Source: Bacteroidales bacterium (GTDB lineage: Bacteria; Bacteroidota; Bacteroidia; Bacteroidales; Muribaculaceae). Taken from it: a stretch of DNA of 7,099 nucleotides. The DNA is taken from positions 1 to 7,099 of the forward strand of contig DXYS01000068.1 of assembly GCA_019415705.1 (NCBI GenBank). Direction: 5' to 3'. The translations under genes were made by a program, and so were the position numbers. The notes under the pieces were generated by a model, which saw only the letters and a list, made by a program, of their open reading frames with translations, had not been told where the DNA came from and ran no database searches. Positions 5,072 through 7,099 of this stretch are shown piece by piece; the stretch's first letter is position 1; every line of letters begins with the position of its first letter.

Positions 5072-7099
5072 TTACTCGTTGCCGGCGGGTTCGTCAGAGT
5101 GGTTGTGGCCATGGTTGCCGCCTTCACGACGGGGACCGCGGTTGTCGCGGCGCGGCCCACGGTCGCCTTCACGACGGGGACCACGCTCAGCGCCTTCGCG
5201 ACGCGGACCGCGTTCGCCGCGGGGAGCGCGCTGAGGCTCTGTCCAGCCTTCGGGTTTGGGCTGCAGGGCACGCATCGACAGACGGTATTTGCCGGTCTTC
5301 TTGTCAATCTCGATGAGTTTGACGTCGACCTCGTCGCCTTCTTTGAGGCCCGATGCCTCCATATTCTCGAGGCGATTCCAAGAAATCTCGGAGATGTGGA
5401 GCAGACCGTCGCGGTTGGGCATGAACTGGACGAATGCGCCGAAGTCCATGATGTTGGCGACTTTGCCGTGGTAGACTTTGCCTTCCTCGGGGAGTTCGAC
5501 GATGGCGTTAATCATGTCGAGAGCCTTGTCAATAGAGGCTTTGTTGGCAGCAGCGACCTCGATATAACCGCCTTCGTCGATTTCGTCGATTGAGACAGTG
5601 GCGCCGCTGGCTTCCTGAATGCCTTGGATGACTTTTCCGCCCGGGCCGATTACGGCACCGATGAGCTCTTTGGGGATAATCATGGTGACGATGCGAGGCA
5701 CGTGAGGCTTGTAGTCTTCGCGCGGTGCGGGGATGGTCTGGTTGATGATATTGAGGATGTGGAGACGGCCTTCACGAGCCTGATTGAGAGCTTTCTCAAG
5801 GATTTCGTAGCTGAGTCCGTCACACTTGATGTCCATCTGTGTGGCTGTGATGCCGTCGACAGTGCCGGTCACCTTGAAGTCCATGTCGCCGAGGTGGTCC
5901 TCGTCGCCGAGGATGTCACTGAGGATGGCGTATTTGGGGCTCTCGGTGTCTGTGATGAGACCCATGGCGATGCCGCTGACGGGTTTCTTCATCTTGACGC
6001 CGGCGTCGAGCAGAGCGAGTGTGCCTGCGCAGACAGTAGCCATCGACGATGAGCCGTTAGACTCGAGGATGTCGCTGACGATGCGGCATACATAGGGGAA
6101 GTTATCGGGGAACATGCGTTTGAGCGCACGGTGAGCGAGGTTGCCGTGGCCTACCTCGCGACGGCCTACGCCGCGCTGTGCCTTAGCCTCGCCGGTCGAG
6201 AAGGGAGGGAAGTTATAGTGGAGCAGGAAACGTTCGCGACCCTGATTGAGCACGTCGTCGAGGATTTTCTCGTCTAATTTTGTGCCGAGGGTTACGGTCG
6301 AGAGCGACTGTGTCTCGCCGCGGGTGAAGATGGCTGATCCGTGAGGGCCGGGCAGATAGTCGACCTCGCACCAGATGGGGCGAATCTCGGTGGTCTTGCG
6401 GCCGTCGAGACGGATGCCTTCGTCGAGGATGCAGCGGCGCACGGCCTCTTTCTCGACATCGTGATAGTAACGCTTGACGAGGGGAGCTTTTTCGTCGCGC
6501 TCTTCCTCGGGGAGCGACTCGATGTACTCGTCGCAGATAGCGTCAAAGCTGTCCTGACGCCAATGTTTGTCGGCGCTGCCGGCTTTGGCGATGGCGTAAG
6601 CCTTGTCATAGCATTTGGCCTTGACGTCGGCGCGGAGCTCCTCGTCGTTGACCTCGTGGCAGTATTCGCGTTTTACGGTCTTGCCGGCAGCTTCGGCGAG
6701 CTCAATCTGAGCCTTGCACTGCACTTTGATAGCCTCGTGGGCGGCTTTGAGAGCGGCGAGCAGGTCAGCCTCGCTGACTTCGTTCATCTCACCCTCGACC
6801 ATCATGATGTTGTCGTAGGTGGCGCCTACCATGAGTTCCATGTCGGCTTTCTCTAACTGCTCGAAGGTCGGGTCGATGACAAATTTGCCGTCGATGCGGG
6901 CCACGCGCACCTCAGAGATGGGGCCGTTGAAGGGGATGTCGCTGACAGCGATTGCTGCCGATGCGGCCAGACCGGCCAGTGCGTCGGGCATGTCGACACC
7001 GTCGCTCGAATAGAGGGTGATGTTGACAAATGTGTCAGCGTGATAGTTGTCAGGGAAAAGGGGGCGGAGCACACGGTCGACCAGACGTGATGTCAGAAT
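5072..7099 (-). CDS. pnp: Polynucleotide phosphorylase (PNPase), N-terminus cut by window edge
   Basis: PNPase degrades RNA 3' to 5' by phosphorolysis, releasing nucleoside diphosphates, and is a core cytoplasmic enzyme of mRNA turnover. The frame is open to the window edge (675 residues visible). The edge residues ILTSRLVDR match the family just before RPLFPDNY, so the GTG at 7072 is internal and roughly 80-90 N-terminal residues are missing. Counting from that GTG: the rest of RNase PH domain 1 at 1-95, the all-helical linker about 100-210, RNase PH domain 2 about 215-445, the KH domain about 459-520 with GPGG at 476-479, and the S1 domain about 531-603. The active site is intact: D392, D398 and K400 in GDEDHLGDMDFK align with E. 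coli D486, D492 and K494, and the SNGSSSMA phosphate-binding segment is at 338-345. Residues 604-666 form an Arg/Gly/Glu repeat tail ending in a His-rich acidic end, absent from E. coli and, from memory, from Bacteroides thetaiotaomicron PNPase. It is GC-rich compared with the helicase gene, and a terminator hairpin follows. Confidence 0.97.
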   Translation of the reverse strand: MLTSRLVDRVLRPLFPDNYHADTFVNITLYSSDGVDMPDALAGLAASAAIAVSDIPFNGPISEVRVARIDGKFVIDPTFEQLEKADMELMVGATYDNIMMVEGEMNEVSEADLLAALKAAHEAIKVQCKAQIELAEAAGKTVKREYCHEVNDEELRADVKAKCYDKAYAIAKAGSADKHWRQDSFDAICDEYIESLPEEERDEKAPLVKRYYHDVEKEAVRRCILDEGIRLDGRKTTEIRPIWCEVDYLPGPHGSAIFTRGETQSLSTVTLGTKLDEKILDDVLNQGRERFLLHYNFPPFSTGEAKAQRGVGRREVGHGNLAHRALKRMFPDNFPYVCRIVSDILESNGSSSMATVCAGTLALLDAGVKMKKPVSGIAMGLITDTESPKYAILSDILGDEDHLGDMDFKVTGTVDGITATQMDIKCDGLSYEILEKALNQAREGRLHILNIINQTIPAPREDYKPHVPRIVTMIIPKELIGAVIGPGGKVIQGIQEASGATVSIDEIDEGGYIEVAAANKASIDKALDMINAIVELPEEGKVYHGKVANIMDFGAFVQFMPNRDGLLHISEISWNRLENMEASGLKEGDEVDVKLIEIDKKTGKYRLSMRALQPKPEGWTEPQRAPRGERGPRREGAERGPRREGDRGPRRDNRGPRREGGNHGHNHSDEPAGNE
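5119..5209 (-). repeat. Short direct repeats encoding the RGPRRE tail of PNPase
   Basis: A 19-base unit, CGCCTTCACGACGGGGACC on the plus strand, occurs exactly at 5119-5137 and 5164-5182 and with two substitutions at 5191-5209. The offsets (45 and 27 bases) are multiples of three and keep the reading frame. On the minus strand the units encode RGPRRE blocks in the PNPase C-terminal tail (RGPRREGAE, RGPRREGD, RGPRRDN, RGPRREGG). Repeat expansion or contraction here would change tail length without frameshifting. Confidence 0.85.

Noticed and set aside
5119..5209. CRISPR-like array from the short repeats
   Set aside because: The repeats are 19 bases, unevenly spaced, in frame, and explained by the repeated RGPRRE peptide.
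5045..6856. Long open frames on the plus strand opposite pnp (for example 5045-5593, 5624-6052, 6341-6856)
   Set aside because: They are antisense shadows of GC-rich pnp codons; their low-complexity Ala/Val/Asp-rich translations match no family, and pnp itself is unambiguous.
7070..7072. GTG as the start of pnp
   Set aside because: The frame continues upstream to the window edge with conserved PNPase residues (TSRLVDR), so this is an internal Val codon.

Overview
The window holds two convergent protein-coding genes separated by a 188-base spacer, with the 5' end of each lost or disturbed at a window edge. The organism is most likely a member of the Bacteroidales, possibly the Muribaculaceae. 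The polynucleotide phosphorylase on the minus strand closely resembles Bacteroides PNPase as I remember it, differing mainly in an added charged tail. The plus-strand giant helicase belongs to a layout that I know mainly from Bacteroidetes. No Shine-Dalgarno sequence lies upstream of the likely plus-strand start, which is usual in that phylum. The family-level placement is inference.

Bases 1-149 are the 5' end of the plus-strand gene. Its frame opens after a stop codon at 33-35 and contains the first catalytic motif of an exonuclease (Asp-Val-Glu at 84-92), but no ATG, GTG or TTG occurs in frame before 150. One additional T in the T5 run at 71-75 would join this frame to tandem ATGs at 58 and 61 and give a natural-looking N-terminus. 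The 5' end therefore looks frameshifted, whether by mutation, slippage or sequencing error.

Bases 150-4883 encode a single giant protein that combines a DnaQ-like exonuclease fold, a RecQ-type SF2 helicase with a full motif set, winged-helix and helical linkers, and a UvrD/Rep-type SF1 helicase with all its core motifs but a reduced 2B region. It probably acts on chromosomal or invading DNA, but its pathway is unknown. Bases 4884-5071 are non-coding. They hold an AT-rich stretch and a perfect 14-bp GC-rich hairpin that is best read as the pnp terminator.

Bases 5072-7099 (minus strand) encode PNPase (pnp), complete at its C-terminus and cut by the window edge at its N-terminus. It has both RNase PH cores, KH and S1 domains, and an Arg/Gly/Glu repeat tail. 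The two genes differ sharply in base composition: pnp is GC-rich and the helicase gene AT-rich. They share no operon, and no functional link is visible. pnp is a housekeeping RNA decay gene, while the helicase looks like an accessory and possibly transferred gene.
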